Source: Bacillota bacterium
Lineage (GTDB): Bacteria; Bacillota; Dethiobacteria; Dethiobacterales; Dethiobacteraceae
DNA: 6,093 bases
Assembly: GCA_024650095.1 (NCBI GenBank)
Contig: JANKMV010000014.1
Span: forward strand, 9,117 to 15,209
Direction of reading: 5' to 3'
The translations under genes and the position numbers were made by a program. The notes under the pieces were generated by a model. That model was given only the letters and a program-made list of their open reading frames with translations, did no database searches and was not told the origin of the DNA. Every line of letters begins with the position of its first letter. Within the stretch, counting starts at the first letter, position 1. Shown piece after piece: positions 5,420-6,093 of this stretch.

Positions 5420-5448
5420 CCTGCTAGATGTGCAGGATTTTTTATTTT
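5420..5448 (+). terminator. Terminator-like hairpin upstream of the LiaF-like gene
   Basis: CCTGC (5420-5424) pairs with GCAGG (5432-5436) around a 7-nt loop and is followed by ATTTTTTATTTT. The T tract is strong though the stem is only 5 bp. No plus-strand gene lies between the terminator at 4534-4570 and this one. It may stop stray transcription, end a short RNA, or act as an attenuator if the promoter of the downstream gene is further upstream. Confidence 0.5.
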
Positions 5449-5513
5449 GCGGCAGAAGTAGAATGCATATACATATAGTTAAGCTGAAGTAATCAAGTAA
5501 GGAGTTGAAGTCC

Positions 5514-6093
5514 ATGCAAGGTGATAAATCCAAATCGTTATTCGGCATCATAGTCATTATTGCAGGCGTTATTTTACTATTAGAAAATCTTGGGTACACC
5601 ACAGTCAATCTTTTTGATTATTGGCCCCTATTACTGATTGTATGGGGACTACAATCCTTGTGGACAGGGAGCAGAAATCCTGGCGCACAAGGCCTCTCTG
5701 TATTCGTTATCGTGATCGGCATTATATTATTAGCCAATAGCTTGGCATGGGCTGATATAAATGTACGTAGCATCTTCAGAGTGTTCTTTCCTGTCCTCAT
5801 TATTCTCATGGGTGTTAGTCTTATGCTTGGACGTTCCTTTGCTGGCAAATCGACCATGGCCATCATGGGTGGTGTGGAGCGAGGGAAAAACGCGCCTTGG
5901 CAACTAGAATCCGGCTCCTACGTTGCCTTTATGGGTGGTATTGAACTTGATTTACGGCATGCCATAATCCCCGAAGGTGAAACATTGCTAGATTTAACTG
6001 CTGTAATGGGTGGCGTTGATATTCGCGTGCCGGCAAATCTTCCTGTGATGGGTGATGGTTTTGCTGTTTTGGGTGGGGTCGAATTTTTCGGTA
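5514..6093 (+). CDS. LiaF-like membrane protein (cell-wall stress family), cut by window edge
   Basis: The frame is open for 193 codons to the right edge, so the C-terminus is missing. Four hydrophobic segments (about 9-23, 35-50, 60-77 and 88-106), with a TM-hairpin pattern like DUF5668, are followed by a soluble part. In the soluble part a short beta motif recurs: IMGGVE (117-122), FMGGIELDL (139-147), VMGGVDIRVP (164-173) and VLGGVEFFG (185-193), about 21-25 residues apart. This pattern is typical of the C-terminal domain of LiaF/YvqF, the inhibitor of the LiaRS envelope-stress two-component system in Bacillus. Whether this protein regulates a kinase is unknown; a liaS/liaR pair may follow beyond base 6093. 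The start is supported by TAAGGAG (5498-5504) 9 nt before the ATG. No convincing sigma-A promoter was seen; TATAGT (5474-5479) lacks a -35. Confidence 0.83.
   Translation, partial: MQGDKSKSLFGIIVIIAGVILLLENLGYTTVNLFDYWPLLLIVWGLQSLWTGSRNPGAQGLSVFVIVIGIILLANSLAWADINVRSIFRVFFPVLIILMGVSLMLGRSFAGKSTMAIMGGVERGKNAPWQLESGSYVAFMGGIELDLRHAIIPEGETLLDLTAVMGGVDIRVPANLPVMGDGFAVLGGVEFFG

Noticed and set aside
5411..5866. Minus-strand open frames opposite the LiaF-like gene (5411-5608 and 5618-5866)
   Set aside because: They are antisense to a clear membrane protein with repeat motifs and have no coding signs of their own.
1..6093. CRISPR array, mobile element, tRNA or rRNA
   Set aside because: No regularly spaced repeats, transposase motifs, terminal inverted repeats or tRNA-like cloverleaf were seen on either strand.

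Overview
The window looks like chromosomal DNA of an endospore-forming member of the Bacillota, probably a Clostridia / Peptococcaceae-type anaerobe. The reasons are a CwlD cortex amidase, a CotJC-like manganese catalase, a LiaF-like envelope-stress protein, a LigB-type AmmeMemoRadiSam protein, strong Shine-Dalgarno (SD) sequences throughout and moderate G+C by eye. The lineage is an inference. There is no sign of phage, insertion sequence, CRISPR, tRNA or rRNA.

Layout. 1-396 (minus) is the start of a LigB-fold protein of the AmmeMemoRadiSam A type, cut by the left edge. 626-1363 (minus) is cwlD. Divergent from it are two half-size chromate transporter genes, 1422-1988 and 1985-2509 (plus), joined by an ATGA overlap. 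2536-3009 (minus) is a left-handed beta-helix (hexapeptide) acyltransferase resembling YvoF. 3204-3899 (plus) is a manganese catalase / CotJC-like protein, followed by a hairpin terminator. 4037-4185 holds a sigma-A-type promoter and a structured leader, and 4186-4461 (plus) is a small protein with four CXXC motifs, closed by a strong terminator at 4534-4570. 4592-5320 (minus) is a SAM-dependent methyltransferase that probably starts at an ATT codon. 5514-6093 (plus) is a membrane protein with a LiaF-type C-terminal domain, cut by the right edge.

How the genes relate. Two genes, cwlD and the CotJC-like catalase, fit spore maturation: cortex muramic-lactam formation and a mother-cell coat/catalase layer. 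Each has a sequence resembling a sigma-E -10 box upstream. The chromate transporter pair should form one heteromeric pump. The other genes are single transcription units with no evident shared pathway.

The most notable feature is the leader of the four-CXXC protein gene. Its SD is one arm of a 15-bp stem, topped by a second 8-bp stem, so translation is probably controlled by RNA refolding. Other points are the ATT start of the methyltransferase, a terminator at 5420-5443 with no visible gene before it, and a G8 tract forming the cwlD SD. I see no complete novel defence or biosynthetic system.
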